Source of the DNA: an uncultured Alphaproteobacteria bacterium | GTDB taxonomy: Bacteria; Pseudomonadota; Alphaproteobacteria; HIMB59; GCA-002718135 | Assembly: GCA_902620425.1 (NCBI GenBank) | Contig: CACNHX010000001.1 | Span: forward strand, 290,311 to 354,310 | Reading direction: 5' to 3' | DNA: 64,000 bases | Shown here: positions 16,502 to 26,415 of the stretch, piece by piece | Layout: each line of letters opens with the position of its first letter | Position numbering within the stretch: position 1 is the first letter of the stretch | Translations under genes and position numbers: made by a program | Notes under the pieces: generated by a model | What the model was told of the DNA's origin: nothing | What the model saw: the letters and a program-made list of their open reading frames with translations, nothing else | Databases searched by the model: none

Positions 16502-17540
16502 CATTAAGGAAATGAAAAAATTAAAAGATCATTCGGTTGATCTTATTTTTGCTGATCCACCCTATAATCTTCAATTAAAGGATACATTATACAGACCTGA
16601 TCAAACAACGGTCGAAGCTGTTACACAAGATTGGGATAAATTTAGCACATATAAAGAATATGATCAATTTACCAATGCATGGCTTAATGAATGTAAACGT
16701 GTTCTAAAAAAAGGTGGAGCGCTTTGGGTCATAGGGAGTTATCATAATATTTTACGTGTTGGCTCTACAATCCAAGATGAAGGCTTATGGATCTTGAATG
16801 ATATTATTTGGCATAAAACAAACCCTATGCCAAACTTTCGTGGTACACGTTTCACAAATGCTCATGAAACACTGTTATGGTGCACAACATCAAGAGAAGC
16901 AAAATACACATTCAACTATCAAAATCTCAAAGAACTAAATGAAGGAAAACAAATGCGAAGTGACTGGTATATTCCTATTTGTTCAGGTAAAGAAAGACTG
17001 CGAAAAAATAATAATCAGCGATCGCATCCAACACAAAAACCAGAAGCGCTCCTTTATCGAATTCTACTAGCATCGACAAACAAAGGTGACCTTGTTCTTG
17101 ATCCATTTTCAGGCAGTGGAACAACTGCGGTTGTTGCAAAAAAATTACAACGTAACTTTATTGGTATAGAAAAAGATGAGGACTACGTTAAACTATCAAA
17201 AGAACGATTAAAGAAAACTAAAGTATTGAAAGAAGAAGTTGTAACTATTGCAAAGAGCAGAAGAGAGTTACCAAAAGTTCCTTTTGGTGAATTAGTCGAG
17301 CAAGGAATTATTCCACCTGGTGCTGTATTAACTGATAAAAAAGAACGCTTTAAAGCAACGGTTAGTATTGATGGAACACTTAAAATAAAAGATTTAACAG
17401 GTTCTATTCATCAAATGGGAGCAAAGATACAAGGACTACCAAGTTGTAATGGATGGGATTTTTGGCATGTAAAAGATAAATCTAAATCAATTCTTCTAGA
17501 TGAAATACGATCTAATTACCGTAAAGATAAACTAAATTAA
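16470..17540 (+). CDS. ccrM: Cell-cycle DNA adenine methyltransferase CcrM (GANTC)
   Basis: 356 residues. Beta-class amino-methyltransferase order: catalytic 'DPPYNLQL' (DPPY, about 30-37) early, and SAM-binding 'DPFSGSGTT' (about 211-219) late. The C-terminal domain (about 270-350) typical of CcrM follows, with '[18 protein letters not shown]' and '[20 protein letters not shown]'. It methylates adenine in GANTC and times the alphaproteobacterial cell cycle. No restriction enzyme is nearby, consistent with an orphan methylase. It has its own upstream region with GANTC sites, and its end overlaps the convergent phosphatase gene by 4 bases. Confidence 0.94.
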   Translation: MKKNQIILGDSIKEMKKLKDHSVDLIFADPPYNLQLKDTLYRPDQTTVEAVTQDWDKFSTYKEYDQFTNAWLNECKRVLKKGGALWVIGSYHNILRVGSTIQDEGLWILNDIIWHKTNPMPNFRGTRFTNAHETLLWCTTSREAKYTFNYQNLKELNEGKQMRSDWYIPICSGKERLRKNNNQRSHPTQKPEALLYRILLASTNKGDLVLDPFSGSGTTAVVAKKLQRNFIGIEKDEDYVKLSKERLKKTKVLKEEVVTIAKSRRELPKVPFGELVEQGIIPPGAVLTDKKERFKATVSIDGTLKIKDLTGSIHQMGAKIQGLPSCNGWDFWHVKDKSKSILLDEIRSNYRKDKLN

Positions 17541-18085
17541 TAATCTTTTATTCTTCCAACGACATTAAGATTTCGATCAGCTATTAATATTTCACCGGAA
17601 GTTACTGCCTGACCAAAGATAGCGGCGATTACTACGTAGTGTGTAACGAATACTATATTACCTTCATTTTCTAAATTATTTATAAAATTAATTAATTTCT
17701 CAAGTTGTGGCTCTTTATTTTTGTAAAATTTAGGATCATAAAACGAATTAAGAGCATTAAAAGTTTCAAATTTTTGGAATGCTAGATTTGCTGTTTCTTT
17801 ACAACGACACCATTCACTAGATAAAACTAAATCTATAGAGATATTGTTTGTATCAAAAAATTTACCTAATTCTATAGATTGCTCTTTACCAACACTATTA
17901 AGATTCCGCTGAGTAGAACAGTCAAAAATATCAAAATTATCAGGATCTCCATTACCAGGAGCTAGAGCATGTCGAATAAATATTAATTTATTGTTTTGTT
18001 TTAATACCTTTACATAATCTGAATTAGCATTAGTTGATAAAGAATAAATAAAAGTCAGTACAATAATAATTAATTTCTTAATCAA
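17537..18085 (-). CDS. Exported SixA-like histidine phosphatase
   Basis: 182 residues with a short signal peptide (about 4-20, ending TNA). Histidine phosphatase signatures: 'FIRHALAPG' (RH, catalytic His about 38), '[11 protein letters not shown]' and 'VTHYVV'. The family removes phosphate from varied substrates; with a signal peptide this one probably acts in the periplasm. It overlaps the preceding binding-protein gene by 8 bases and is the last gene of the tpsA-tpsB operon, an unusual partner for such a system. Confidence 0.82.
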   Translation of the reverse strand: MIKKLIIIVLTFIYSLSTNANSDYVKVLKQNNKLIFIRHALAPGNGDPDNFDIFDCSTQRNLNSVGKEQSIELGKFFDTNNISIDLVLSSEWCRCKETANLAFQKFETFNALNSFYDPKFYKNKEPQLEKLINFINNLENEGNIVFVTHYVVIAAIFGQAVTSGEILIADRNLNVVGRIKDY

Positions 18086-19397
18086 TTATAATTCTAGGTT
18101 CGAAAGGGTGAAGTTTTTCTAGGCGTTCAACTGCCCAAAGATTATCTTCCGTAACTTGATTCAAAGAATACATGCCCTCTACATCACCATTAATATCAAA
18201 GTCTAATGATCCTGACACACCTTCATAATTAATTTCGACACCTCGAACAAGTAAAGCACGAGCAGCTTCCCAACTTCCAGGTCCCATTTTAATTCCTGGT
18301 GGATTTGCAACACTAACTAAACTTTTCGATAAATCTTCCTTTGCAATATTATTGTGTGCCTGATGTTGTAGTGCCAAAGCTGCTAGCATCATAGTGTCAA
18401 AACTTATAGCTGAGTAGGGAGAATTGGGATCAACGCCTGCATTCAACATAATATTTGCGTATGTTTGAAATTCTTCTGAGCTTTGTGAAGTTGCTTGGGC
18501 AACAATAGTTGTATTTTCGTTTAATTGAATTGGAATATACGAATAAATTAAATCTTTAACTTCATTGGTTAACATACTATCAGAACCATAATGATGTTTA
18601 AAAATTCCTGAGGTTCCTAATTCTTGTAATCTGCTTAAAACAGTATTGGTAAACTGTTCAAGTAAATTGACTGTTCTCTCATTTCCATGAAGAAACATAA
18701 CTAAACCTGGTTGATCATTCTCTATGGCAATATCAACAAATGTATTGATGAAGTTTTGATTAATAACTGTTTTGTCTGTCAGTAAAGTATTAAATAACAC
18801 TATACCTTCTTGCTCAGTGTAAACTTTTAAAAAATTTTGAGCCAGTGTAGAATTATAATTATCATCACCGTAAAGAAGAATTATTTCTCTGATATTCTTG
18901 GATAGAAGATAATTGGCAATAGAGGTTGATTGCTGAATATCAGAAGGAATGGTTCTAAAAAATAGATCATTATCTTCAATTGTTGAGAGTAGAGGGTAAC
19001 TTGCTGAAGAAGAGATCGTTAATATTTTTTCTGGAATAGTAACTTTCTCTATTACTCTAACAGCACTTGTTGAGCACGTCGGCCCTAAAAGAATTTCAGG
19101 GTCATTTTTTTTTAAATAGTCATTTAAACTATCTTCTGTTTTTCTAGGATCACATCCTGAATCAATGCTATCAATAGAGATGAGGCCTCTTCCTACAATA
19201 CCAATACCATCCGCATTAATTGTTTCTACAGCAACTCTTTTTGCTTCTGCAATTGATTCAGCAATTTCACTAACAGGACCACTTTCTGCATAAAGGGCAG
19301 CAATTTTCACTTCTGCACTCACAAAAGTTGAGTAAAATAATATGATCTTGAGGATAATTATCGTAAAAATTTTCATTATGTGAGATGTTTTTATCAT
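18078..19397 (-). CDS. Periplasmic type I substrate-binding protein (branched-chain amino acid type)
   Basis: 439 residues. The signal peptide lies at about 8-28 ('FTIIILKIILFYSTFVSAE'); the ATG at 19376 is an equally good start. The body is a Peripla_BP_6 domain: 'KIAALYAESGP', 'GCDPRKTEDSLNDYL', 'ILLGPTCSTSAVRV' and 'ISSSASYPLLS'. Such proteins bind amino acids or amides for ABC transport, but no permease or ATPase gene is near. It sits 6 bases after tpsB and overlaps the phosphatase, so it may act as a receptor for the secretion operon rather than for import; this is inference. Confidence 0.85.
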   Translation of the reverse strand: MIKTSHIMKIFTIIILKIILFYSTFVSAEVKIAALYAESGPVSEIAESIAEAKRVAVETINADGIGIVGRGLISIDSIDSGCDPRKTEDSLNDYLKKNDPEILLGPTCSTSAVRVIEKVTIPEKILTISSSASYPLLSTIEDNDLFFRTIPSDIQQSTSIANYLLSKNIREIILLYGDDNYNSTLAQNFLKVYTEQEGIVLFNTLLTDKTVINQNFINTFVDIAIENDQPGLVMFLHGNERTVNLLEQFTNTVLSRLQELGTSGIFKHHYGSDSMLTNEVKDLIYSYIPIQLNENTTIVAQATSQSSEEFQTYANIMLNAGVDPNSPYSAISFDTMMLAALALQHQAHNNIAKEDLSKSLVSVANPPGIKMGPGSWEAARALLVRGVEINYEGVSGSLDFDINGDVEGMYSLNQVTEDNLWAVERLEKLHPFEPRIIID

Positions 19398-19403
19398 AAA
19401 TTT

Positions 19404-21086
19404 TTAGAATGAAAATGTGGTATTAAGTAAATACACAGGTCTAGAAGTAGTTCCCTCAATACTTTTATCAGCTTCTGCTACTTCAAAACTAATATCAAGA
19501 CTATTAGAATTAAGAGGAATTTTAATTTTAACACCGTATCCTCCACTTGCTACTTCTGTCCGGCTGAACTCACCTGAGGCTGGTCGTTTATAGTAGGTAG
19601 CACCAACACCGAGATGAATATACGGTTCAATACGTATAGACTCTTCCCTTTTATCTTCGTCATCTTCTGAAAAAGGATACAAGGGTCTACTCAATTCTGT
19701 TCGCAAAAAGAAACCTTGATCACCAGACATATTACCTGATTCAAAACCAGACATTTGACCTGGTCCTGTTATATTTATTTGTTCTGAATTAATTAAACCT
19801 CTATCACTTACAAGTTTTTGAAAAACAAAACGTGTATTCAATAAATACTCTCTAAATATTTGCCTATTCAAATTAATATCACTATTCCATTTTATAAAAT
19901 TTAACGTGGAACCAACACGGGATAATGTTTTTGTATCAGATGTTTTATTAGTATAGATGGGAGTGCCAAACTTTAGAGTTGAAATACCTTTAAGAGAGAA
20001 AGAGTCTAAAAAAGATAAGTTAGTGGTCGTATATTTTAACTCTAGAGCATTGTATTCATCATAAAAGGTATCATTTGTGAGGAAAGATAATGTTCGATGT
20101 TCTCTTTCCTTAATCCATTGCCAATCTAATGAAAGGTTATTTTTTATGAGCCGTGTATTTTTTATTTGATATTCAAGACCAAGGTTAATTTTTTTAAATT
20201 CCCCTTTTTTATTTAAACCTTTAGGTTCCGAATAAGATTCATTAACAGCACCAAAAATAGAAAAGTCTGAGGCAAGAAGTGGTACTTTACCACCAACAAG
20301 ATATGCTTCTCGAAAATCCGTTCGTTTAATAATTTCTGTTTCATCAAATGGAATATTAACACCATTTTCAGGATCTAAGACGTAGGCTGCATAAAGATTT
20401 TCACCATAACCAAAAGGACTATTAAAACTTAGGTAAGAGGTGAACTGATCTTTTCCTGCTGTTTCTGATAATCCATTTGAATAGGTAAAATAACCACTTA
20501 CTAATTCGTGTTCAGCATTTAGTTGTAGTGAAGATGTTCCAGGTTCTTCTCCTGCCTTAATTGTTGTTTCTAAATCAACACCTGGTAATTCTCGTGATTT
20601 AATGATCGATTTTTCAATAGCAGGATATTCTAACCCTTTAATACCAACGAGTTTATCGAAATATTTCTTTATTGGTTTTGAAATACGTTTATCTAATTGT
20701 GAGTAATCAATTGATTCAATTTTACCAGGAAAAACAATAGCTTTTATTTTAGTATTTTGTTCAATCGTTTGAGGTGGAACAATAAAACGCGTTAAAAAAT
20801 ATCCATTTAAAACGTACAATTGCTCTAATGCAATCAGTAAATTATAAAAATCTTTTAATGTTATTGTTTTAAAAATTTTTGATTTAAATAAATTTTTACG
20901 AAGCTCAATCATGTCTTCGATTTCATTTTCAATTTCAATTCCAACAAAATTAAATGAAATATTTTCTGCTCCAGGTGGTACAACTAAACCTGTTTCATAA
21001 ACAATATAATTACCAGTATTTGTCAAACCAGGATATGACATGAATGAAATAGAAATAAAAAAGATAAAAGATAAAAAATATCTCAT
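19404..21086 (-). CDS. Two-partner secretion outer-membrane transporter (TpsB, FhaC/ShlB type)
   Basis: 560 residues. The signal peptide ends near residue 22. Two POTRA-like domains span about 40-200 ('LVVPPGAENISFNFVGIEI', 'LYVLNGYFLTRFIVPPQ'), followed by a 16-strand barrel region and a terminal Phe ('NTTFSF'), the outer-membrane protein sorting signal. The loop-6 region reads 'MSGFESGNMSGDQGFFLRTEL', where the family usually has VRGF/VRGY before the SGDxG segment, so the conserved Arg is Ser here. It starts directly after the tpsA stop (TAAATG), so the pair is coupled. It should export the TpsA protein encoded just upstream. Confidence 0.9.
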   Translation of the reverse strand: MRYFLSFIFFISISFMSYPGLTNTGNYIVYETGLVVPPGAENISFNFVGIEIENEIEDMIELRKNLFKSKIFKTITLKDFYNLLIALEQLYVLNGYFLTRFIVPPQTIEQNTKIKAIVFPGKIESIDYSQLDKRISKPIKKYFDKLVGIKGLEYPAIEKSIIKSRELPGVDLETTIKAGEEPGTSSLQLNAEHELVSGYFTYSNGLSETAGKDQFTSYLSFNSPFGYGENLYAAYVLDPENGVNIPFDETEIIKRTDFREAYLVGGKVPLLASDFSIFGAVNESYSEPKGLNKKGEFKKINLGLEYQIKNTRLIKNNLSLDWQWIKEREHRTLSFLTNDTFYDEYNALELKYTTTNLSFLDSFSLKGISTLKFGTPIYTNKTSDTKTLSRVGSTLNFIKWNSDINLNRQIFREYLLNTRFVFQKLVSDRGLINSEQINITGPGQMSGFESGNMSGDQGFFLRTELSRPLYPFSEDDEDKREESIRIEPYIHLGVGATYYKRPASGEFSRTEVASGGYGVKIKIPLNSNSLDISFEVAEADKSIEGTTSRPVYLLNTTFSF

Positions 21087-24000
21087 TTATAGTCTTTGAA
21101 TACTAAGCGCGTCTACCTGAGGAAAAGATGTAATAAATTCATTTTGTATTAGTGCAGCATTAGATGCACCATCAACAGATATAAAAGACACAATTCGGGA
21201 TACGTCATCGAAAACATCTTTATTTATTTTTTCTTGAACAACAATTTTTTCTTTTTCTTCATCAGGCGCTACTCCTGGAAGTGGCGGAGTTTGAGAACCA
21301 GCAGTAATATTTGCTGTTGGTATTGCTTCTAATGCTCCAGAATTTTCATTTATTGTAATTGGACTTGATGTAAAACCAGATAATTCATAATTTATTGTAA
21401 CATCTTTATCATTGCCAACATCTGCATCTGCAAAACTGCCAGAAGAACTAATAGAAAGATCTGAACCTGTTAAGTTTAAACCCGATATAGTGCCACCACT
21501 TGTAGTGGCCGTTGTAGTTCCATCATATGTTTTATCATTTGCCGAAGCACCTGATACTGTAAAGTTAGCTGACATTAAAGATCCAGTTGTAGCCGTAACA
21601 GTTGAAAGATTAATATCTCCCATACTTGCATTTGTTAATGTGCCACCATCTAGAAGTTGTATATTGAGATCATCTGCTGTTAAGCTTGCAGAACTTGCAA
21701 CAACATCTCCTGCTCCAGCATCTCTATCACTATCAGAAACATTATTAGAATCTGTGTCACTTGCAATAATCTCTAAATTAGCTGCTGTACTAATATTGCT
21801 ATTAACATTAACATCTCTTCCAGCATGAAGACTTAAATTTCCAGTTCCTGTGACACTAATAGCAGAGCTAATCGTAATATCTGTATTTGCTTGAAGTGTA
21901 ACATCAACACCGTTATTTAAAAATTCTTCTAATTCTGTTTTGTTGATAACTACATCATCACTTGCAAAATCCGTGTAAGAGGTAGCTCCACGCATAATTG
22001 TATCAGACCATAGATATACTGCACCATTATTTGATCCCCCGTTATTAAATCCATCATCAGTAGTTGATCCTACAGCCATTAATGTTCCTGTATCATCCAA
22101 AGCTATAACGTTTGGAAATCCATCACCATCTTCTACACCGTGAGAAGCAGCATTAACCGAGTTACTACCAGTTTGACCAATTCCAATAGTAAATTGTAAA
22201 CTAGCTCCATTTAAAGATGTATCCTGAAATCCAAATATACGTACATCTTCTTCATTATGGTGACCAATTGCGAGACGGTTTCCATCACCGTCAATAGCTA
22301 CTTGAGCTGCTCTCCAACCAGAAATACCTGATGTATCGTAATTTTTTCCACCAGTATAATTATTTCCTATAGATGCAGCATAGGTTGCATTAGTAAAATC
22401 TGAGTCATCAAAGGTGAAAAGGTGCACTGCACCTCCATTAGCAGCGCTGTCTCCATAACCATCATCGTTTTGCGCTCCTACTGCTAAAATTTTACCATCC
22501 TTTGTTAATCCAACATGACCACCAAATTGATCATTATCATCTAAAATTGAACTTAAGTCTAAAGTTGTGTACCCAGACCCTAAAGTGCCTACATGGGTAG
22601 GATTATCAAAATCAGTTGATGGATCACCATTACTATTTGTTGTTTGATCAAATGTAATTAAATATACAGCTCCAGTGTCGGTAGTACTATCACCGCTTCC
22701 ATCATCTTTTTGAGCACCAACGACAAGACGTGATCCATCATCAGTTAAAGCTAGTGAACTAAACATATCATTTGCCCCTAGAGTACTTATTGATAAATTA
22801 CTACTTGATGAGGTAAGACTTTTTCCAATTGTGCCGACATGAGTAGGATTAGTAAAATCGGTATCATCAAATTTTACCGTATAGACAGCTCCTGTTGCAT
22901 CAGTTGAAACTGAAGTAGCGTCTCTTTGTGAGAAAACTAGTCTGTCACCGTCTCCGTCTAAAGCTACTCGCCATCCTCTAGCATTTTCAATTAAATCTAA
23001 GTCTAAACTGTAGACTCCTGTATACCCTTCTCCAATTCTTCCTTTAAGAGTAGGGTTAGAAAAATTTGTATCATCAAATGTAAATAAATATACCGCTCCT
23101 TCATTGTTATTATTATTATTATCTCCATCATCCAAGGTGGCAGTTACAGCCATTCTATCTCCATCACGATCTAAAGATATACCTCTACCAAATTGATCAT
23201 TAGCATCTAGAACTGTTTGAATATCTAATGAGTTACCTCCTGCGCTACCGTATCCACTACCAATCTTTCCATAAAGACTACCATTGGTAAAATCATTATC
23301 CTCAAATTTAATAAGTATAACTTCACCGCTACCAGGCTTTTCATTATTCTTTCCTTTTGCCAACATACTTGAAACAACAAGGCGACTACCTGTTTCATTC
23401 AAATCTACACCTTCTCCAAACAAATCTTTTGCATCAAGAGAGCTATTTAAATTTACGTTATTACCACCTGAATAACCATCACCAACGGTTCCTGCAAAAG
23501 TTGCAGATGCTAAATCAGAAGTTAATGTATATAAATTTACAGCACCAGGCTTAGCATTATTATTAGGAGATGATTTATCATTAAAGGTAGCAGCTAAACG
23601 ATTAGCATCCTTATCAAATGCCACCGAGGTTCCAAATTTATCACCATTCTGAAAACTAGTATCTAGATAATCATAACCATTACCAATAGTTCCAACATAA
23701 GTAGCTTTTCCAGTTGCAGCAGATACAATACTGCCTCCATTCATAAATTTAAATAACTGAACCGCTCCAGCATTTGTTGTTGAATTATCTTTACCGTCAT
23801 CTTTTTCCTTTCCAACTGCAAGTAAAGATCCATCATGATTTAAAGATACCGATCTTCCAAAATGATCTTCTGCATCTTGTTTGAGTTCAGGAACACTCCG
23901 TGTATTAAAATCATTTTCAAATGATGCACATTTCTGAGTTGCATAACAACCAGTTGTATCATACCTATAACCATTACCTATTCGAGACACGACCTTACCT

Positions 24001-26324
24001 CCCGAAAATTCTGTGTCGTCAAAAGAAATCATAAAGACCGAACCAGATTTAGTTATTGAATTTGCAACACCACTTCCTCTCTCATCATAACCTTTATCAG
24101 CATAAACCCCGACTGCCAAAACATCAGCATCGCCATCCAAAGCTACACCCATTCCAAATAAATCAAATGCCTCAATTACAGGACCATTATTTCCACTCTG
24201 CTTAAATAAATTGACATTTTTAGATCCTGTATAACCTGCACCTATTGTGCCTACAACTTGACCATTTGTATATGATGTATCATCAAAGGTAATTAAATAA
24301 ACAGCACCTGCTGATTTAGTTCCATTATTTTTACCATCATCACCCGTAGCTCCAACTGCTAATCGTTTACCGGTGCTATCAAAAGATACAGATCGTCCAA
24401 ATTTATCATCTTTAGTAAGAGAACTGATATCTACGTTTTTACTTCCTGTATATCCTTTTCCTATGCGACCCATGAGTGTAGCATTCGTAAAATCACCATC
24501 ATCAAATTTGTATAAATATACCTCTCCAGAATCCTGTGCATATGTTGATCCATCCCCGTGCCTTGCGCCAACTGCCATTAAAGTAGCATCATCACTAATG
24601 GTAACATCTGATCCAAAATGATCATTTTTTTGTAAGTTTGCTTCACCAACATCATTTGTTGATGCAACTGAATAATCGTGTCCGATCAAACCACGATAGA
24701 TCCAATTTTGTGATGTTACACCTGTTCCAACAGTTATATTTTTTGGATCAAGTAATAAATGACCACCTTCTGATATATTAACATTTGATAATCCCACATG
24801 ACGTAAGGTATCTTTCGAAGAAATTTCAACTGCGCCACCTGTTGTTCCTGTTGCATCAATATTACCAAGCATGGTGGTTTCCTGATCACTCCAAATAATT
24901 GCTGTACCGGCTTTACTATTAGAGGATGATATATCAATACTAGAACCGTCCGAGACTAAAACTGTTTTTGCATTTGTGAGCGATCGTCTTTCACCCCATC
25001 TATCAACAAAAACATTTTGTTGTTCTTCCGTTCTTGTTAAATTATTATTGCCTTGAAACTCTCCACCAATACGAACTAAACCACCTTGGGTATTGCCTGC
25101 AACATCAATCTTAGAAGATAATAAACGAATATATCCCTCTGACTCTATGTCAATATATCCACCTTGTTGGTTTCCTTTTGCGGAAACTGAACCAGAAGAC
25201 ATAATATTTGGTGCGGATAAAAGAATATCACCACCATTGGTATTTCCTGATGAATTAATTTCACTGCCGTAACTTTGAACAATTTTATACTCAGATTTAA
25301 TATTTATATCACCGCCATCATTACTAGTAGAAGAAGCATTTAAAGTTCCTCCCAAAGAAATTTCTCCAGTACTATTTAAATTTATTGCGCCTGCATTTGT
25401 TCCAGATACGTTAACTTCTCCACCAAAAGATAAAAAGTCTCCCTTTACATTAATGTTACCACCCTCTTTTGCTGTTAAGTTTCCTGCAACAACAATGTCG
25501 CTTCCACTTCCAAGAGTAATGACACCGTTTTGTTGTGAAGCCGTAGTTGCAACAAGATTGCCGGGAATATTAACAGCACGCTGAACAACATTTTTGGCAG
25601 CACCCACATCAATGTCTATTCTATTTGCTGTTGATGTCCCTGCATGATTGATAATGGTACTTAATTCTTCTGCATTTTGATCGAGTAAGGTAATCGCTTC
25701 AGAAAAAGGGATGCTTACTTGTAAAAATTTATCACCACTCAAGTCTAACGTAATTTCTTTTCCAGCCACTATTCCAATTTTACCAAGATTAGCATTAATA
25801 GTACCTTCACTATCAATGGCACCACCTAAGAGAGCAGTAAAACCTCCATCCAAAGTAGTAATAGAACCTTTATGAACGATTGAAGAAAAAATATTATCTA
25901 CATCGTCTAGTTTAAATAATAATTTATTATTAAGAAAATCATCATTAGATAAAGCAAGGGTGGACGCAGCAAATGAATGAGCGTTGATTGTTGACGTAGG
26001 TGTAAAATAGATGCCGTTTTCATTCACAACAAAAACTTTACCATTGGCATTTAGTACACCAGCTAATGTTGTTGGATTGCCAGAAATGACTCTATTAAGT
26101 GCACTAGCAGCTGCAGAAGGCTGATTAAAAGTAACTGTATTATTTTCTCCAATGTTAAAACTATTCCATTCTATGATAGCTTGGTCTGATTGCTGTTGAA
26201 TTGTCAGCGTCTGATCATCAGTAGTAAGTGAAACATCACCTGATATCGTTGTACTTCCACTCGGTAATTCAGCAAATAAATGAAGTGAATAAAAAAAGAA
26301 TAAAATAATTACAAATACTCTCAT
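21087..26324 (-). CDS. Filamentous haemagglutinin-like TpsA exoprotein with propeller repeats
   Basis: 1745 residues. A signal peptide (1-18) is followed by the TPS secretion domain at about 20-270, with 'NSFNIGENNTVTFNQP', 'ALNRVISG', 'GVLNANGKVFVVNENGIYF' and 'GGAIDSEGTINANLGKIGIVAG'. A right-handed beta-helix-like stretch runs to about 540. Twelve repeats of about 74 residues ('DxFGxxVxLDxDGxxLAVGAxxDDG...GAVYLFTFDD', then 'GxIGxGYTG') occupy about 565-1455, and a YDG domain ('DKTYDGTTTA') lies near 1590-1670. The secreted protein is probably a surface adhesin or extracellular binder. The gene is richer in G+C than its neighbours, and its partner TpsB follows with no gap. Confidence 0.92.
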   Translation of the reverse strand: MRVFVIILFFFYSLHLFAELPSGSTTISGDVSLTTDDQTLTIQQQSDQAIIEWNSFNIGENNTVTFNQPSAAASALNRVISGNPTTLAGVLNANGKVFVVNENGIYFTPTSTINAHSFAASTLALSNDDFLNNKLLFKLDDVDNIFSSIVHKGSITTLDGGFTALLGGAIDSEGTINANLGKIGIVAGKEITLDLSGDKFLQVSIPFSEAITLLDQNAEELSTIINHAGTSTANRIDIDVGAAKNVVQRAVNIPGNLVATTASQQNGVITLGSGSDIVVAGNLTAKEGGNINVKGDFLSFGGEVNVSGTNAGAINLNSTGEISLGGTLNASSTSNDGGDINIKSEYKIVQSYGSEINSSGNTNGGDILLSAPNIMSSGSVSAKGNQQGGYIDIESEGYIRLLSSKIDVAGNTQGGLVRIGGEFQGNNNLTRTEEQQNVFVDRWGERRSLTNAKTVLVSDGSSIDISSSNSKAGTAIIWSDQETTMLGNIDATGTTGGAVEISSKDTLRHVGLSNVNISEGGHLLLDPKNITVGTGVTSQNWIYRGLIGHDYSVASTNDVGEANLQKNDHFGSDVTISDDATLMAVGARHGDGSTYAQDSGEVYLYKFDDGDFTNATLMGRIGKGYTGSKNVDISSLTKDDKFGRSVSFDSTGKRLAVGATGDDGKNNGTKSAGAVYLITFDDTSYTNGQVVGTIGAGYTGSKNVNLFKQSGNNGPVIEAFDLFGMGVALDGDADVLAVGVYADKGYDERGSGVANSITKSGSVFMISFDDTEFSGGKVVSRIGNGYRYDTTGCYATQKCASFENDFNTRSVPELKQDAEDHFGRSVSLNHDGSLLAVGKEKDDGKDNSTTNAGAVQLFKFMNGGSIVSAATGKATYVGTIGNGYDYLDTSFQNGDKFGTSVAFDKDANRLAATFNDKSSPNNNAKPGAVNLYTLTSDLASATFAGTVGDGYSGGNNVNLNSSLDAKDLFGEGVDLNETGSRLVVSSMLAKGKNNEKPGSGEVILIKFEDNDFTNGSLYGKIGSGYGSAGGNSLDIQTVLDANDQFGRGISLDRDGDRMAVTATLDDGDNNNNNNEGAVYLFTFDDTNFSNPTLKGRIGEGYTGVYSLDLDLIENARGWRVALDGDGDRLVFSQRDATSVSTDATGAVYTVKFDDTDFTNPTHVGTIGKSLTSSSSNLSISTLGANDMFSSLALTDDGSRLVVGAQKDDGSGDSTTDTGAVYLITFDQTTNSNGDPSTDFDNPTHVGTLGSGYTTLDLSSILDDNDQFGGHVGLTKDGKILAVGAQNDDGYGDSAANGGAVHLFTFDDSDFTNATYAASIGNNYTGGKNYDTSGISGWRAAQVAIDGDGNRLAIGHHNEEDVRIFGFQDTSLNGASLQFTIGIGQTGSNSVNAASHGVEDGDGFPNVIALDDTGTLMAVGSTTDDGFNNGGSNNGAVYLWSDTIMRGATSYTDFASDDVVINKTELEEFLNNGVDVTLQANTDITISSAISVTGTGNLSLHAGRDVNVNSNISTAANLEIIASDTDSNNVSDSDRDAGAGDVVASSASLTADDLNIQLLDGGTLTNASMGDINLSTVTATTGSLMSANFTVSGASANDKTYDGTTTATTSGGTISGLNLTGSDLSISSSGSFADADVGNDKDVTINYELSGFTSSPITINENSGALEAIPTANITAGSQTPPLPGVAPDEEKEKIVVQEKINKDVFDDVSRIVSFISVDGASNAALIQNEFITSFPQVDALSIQRL
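21955..24640 (-). repeat. Twelve degenerate propeller-type repeats inside tpsA
   Basis: Twelve consecutive units of about 65-95 codons share a core: 'DxFGxxVxxDxDGxxLAVGA', a DDG or Asn-rich loop, 'GAVYLFTFDD', 'GxIGxGYTG', then a spacer. Units differ strongly at DNA level, and several carry insertions; the third has a Cys-containing insert 'GCYATQKCASF'. The core resembles FG-GAP/VCBS beta-propeller blades, and twelve could fold as two six-bladed or several smaller propellers (inference). Confidence 0.75.
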
Positions 26325-26415
26325 AATAATGTTTATCGCCTTTTAAAAATTTAGACCAAATTTTTGATATTATTTATATATGTTTTAAAAAAAATATAGG
26401 TATTTTCTCAGTTTT

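Noticed and set aside
17537..18085. Phosphoglycerate mutase
   Set aside because: The size, the signal peptide and the RHA motif instead of RHG fit SixA-like phosphatases better.
21412..24621. Several plus-strand open frames of 60-140 codons opposite tpsA
   Set aside because: They mirror the repeat-rich TpsA coding strand and have low-complexity Pro/Ser/Leu translations.
21955..24640. Repeat array considered as CRISPR or tandem satellite
   Set aside because: Units are about 200-290 bases, coding, in frame and diverged; there are no short identical repeats with spacers.
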